This document shows, in pieces, positions 6,097 through 6,718 of a stretch of 6,718 nucleotides of DNA (the stretch's first letter is position 1; each line of letters starts with the position of its first letter). Location: the NCBI GenBank assembly GCA_029821415.1, contig JALGTJ010000047.1:1-6718 (forward strand), read 5' to 3'. The stretch is from Candidatus Zipacnadia bacterium. GTDB lineage: Bacteria; Armatimonadota; Zipacnadia; Zipacnadales; Zipacnadaceae. A program made the translations under genes and the position numbers. The notes below the pieces were generated by a model. It ran no database searches and had not been told where the DNA came from. It was given only the letters and a program-made list of their open reading frames with translations.

Positions 6097-6718
6097 TTAG
6101 AAATTGCGAACATATATACTGTCTATTTGAGACCCCGGCCCACGCATAAAAAAGCTCAGTCCGTCTATCCCCAGTGCCGTGCCAGTAAAGGGAACTTCAA
6201 AAGGCCCGTAGAGCTTATCATTGTCGCGGTTGCGGCACTGCCACGTCAGAATGTTTGTACCAAAGTCAACCTCTATGTCTACTGCCAGCCCCTTGCTGTC
6301 TGGGCCGATACCTCCTGCGGTTGTGACACTGCTACTACCTCCACTCAACTCAATCCCCCGGCTACCACGAATCTGCACGCCAGAACTGGTCACTTCCACG
6401 CTGAAGCCTCCCAGCTTGCCCTCTGTGTCAGAACTGTTCCACAGGTGAACGCCAGGATTCTGGAAATCTCGGTTACCCAGCCGGACCACGAAGCCAAACC
6501 TCACCACCCCCACACCGCCCAATCCTCCGCTCTCGGCGAACTTAATCTCATTACCCCAGTACATACCCCCAGGAGGGCTGGCCTTGTGAGGGCCGTCAAG
6601 CGGGCCGGCTTCGGTGCTGACCACGGCGGACCCATTCACCCAGGCCCGATTGAGCACGGTGCCGGGCAAAGTCTGCGGCTCCAGCCATCCGCCCTGGCCG
6701 GCGAGTGGCCCCTCGCTA
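6097..6718 (-). CDS. LamG-like (concanavalin A-like) domain protein, 5' end cut by the window
   Basis: The last 206 residues of a reverse-strand gene are visible; the reading frame stays open to the window edge, so its start lies outside. The TTG at 6669 is not a credible start because coding continues upstream. The visible part begins with GPLAGQGGW (residues 3-11), the opening signature of LamG-like jelly-roll domains in exported planctomycete/verrucomicrobial-type proteins. It continues through Gly- and Ser-rich beta strands (VRFGFVVRLG, GFSVEVTSSGVQIRG, LAVDIEVDFGTNILTW) to the typical ending IDSIYVRNF. Such domains bind carbohydrate or act as structural modules outside the cytoplasm. As this signature usually starts soon after a signal peptide, the missing part may be only some 30-50 residues, but further domains cannot be excluded. 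The GH-like gene begins 87 bp downstream, and the two may share a transcript. Confidence 0.7.
   Translation of the reverse strand, partial: SEGPLAGQGGWLEPQTLPGTVLNRAWVNGSAVVSTEAGPLDGPHKASPPGGMYWGNEIKFAESGGLGGVGVVRFGFVVRLGNRDFQNPGVHLWNSSDTEGKLGGFSVEVTSSGVQIRGSRGIELSGGSSSVTTAGGIGPDSKGLAVDIEVDFGTNILTWQCRNRDNDKLYGPFEVPFTGTALGIDGLSFFMRGPGSQIDSIYVRNF

Noticed and set aside
6032..6166. Short direct repeats (CTGTCTATTT at 6039-6048 and 6119-6128; AGTCCGTCT at 6032-6040 and 6158-6166)
   Set aside because: Copies of 9-10 bp partly inside the LamG-like coding sequence, with no regular spacing; most likely chance rather than operators or a mobile-element footprint.

Overview
The window looks like chromosomal DNA from a Gram-negative-type heterotrophic bacterium that breaks down complex glycans. 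GC is moderate (about 50-55% by eye), Shine-Dalgarno sequences are strong, and three adjacent genes encode secretory beta-helix, glycoside-hydrolase-like and LamG-like proteins. This combination is common in Planctomycetota, Verrucomicrobiota/Lentisphaerota, Armatimonadota and Hydrogenedentota-type genomes. The phylum is an inference from gene content only; no rRNA or tRNA gene is present.

Layout. Positions 1-348 hold no convincing gene. They contain small inverted repeats and lead into a forward two-gene unit: a cytosolic protein of the neutral/alkaline ceramidase-like superfamily (349-1704), then, 48 bp later, a classical-size short-chain dehydrogenase/reductase (1753-2541). A nested stem-loop covers the SDR stop codon and the short gap between convergent genes. 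From the right, a reverse-strand unit reads LamG-like protein (cut by the window edge, 6097-6718), a large secreted glycoside-hydrolase-like protein (4114-6009) and a secreted pectate-lyase-3-type beta-helix protein (2610-4055). Gaps in this unit are about 60-90 bp, so co-transcription is plausible.

How the genes may work together. The reverse unit would supply exported proteins that bind (LamG, beta-helix) and possibly cleave (GH-like) a glycan or glycoconjugate outside the cytoplasm. The forward unit would supply a cytosolic metal-dependent hydrolase and an NAD(P)-dependent oxidoreductase able to act on small products. This link is inferred from proximity; no transporter or regulator is present to confirm it. 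No mobile element, CRISPR array, toxin-antitoxin pair or defence gene is visible. The most noteworthy points are the departures from family norms in the ceramidase-like protein (no signal peptide, short, Gly where the nucleophilic Ser is expected) and in the SDR (altered glycine-rich and NNAG motifs, long Ser-Tyr spacing), plus a GH-like protein that I cannot place in a characterised family.
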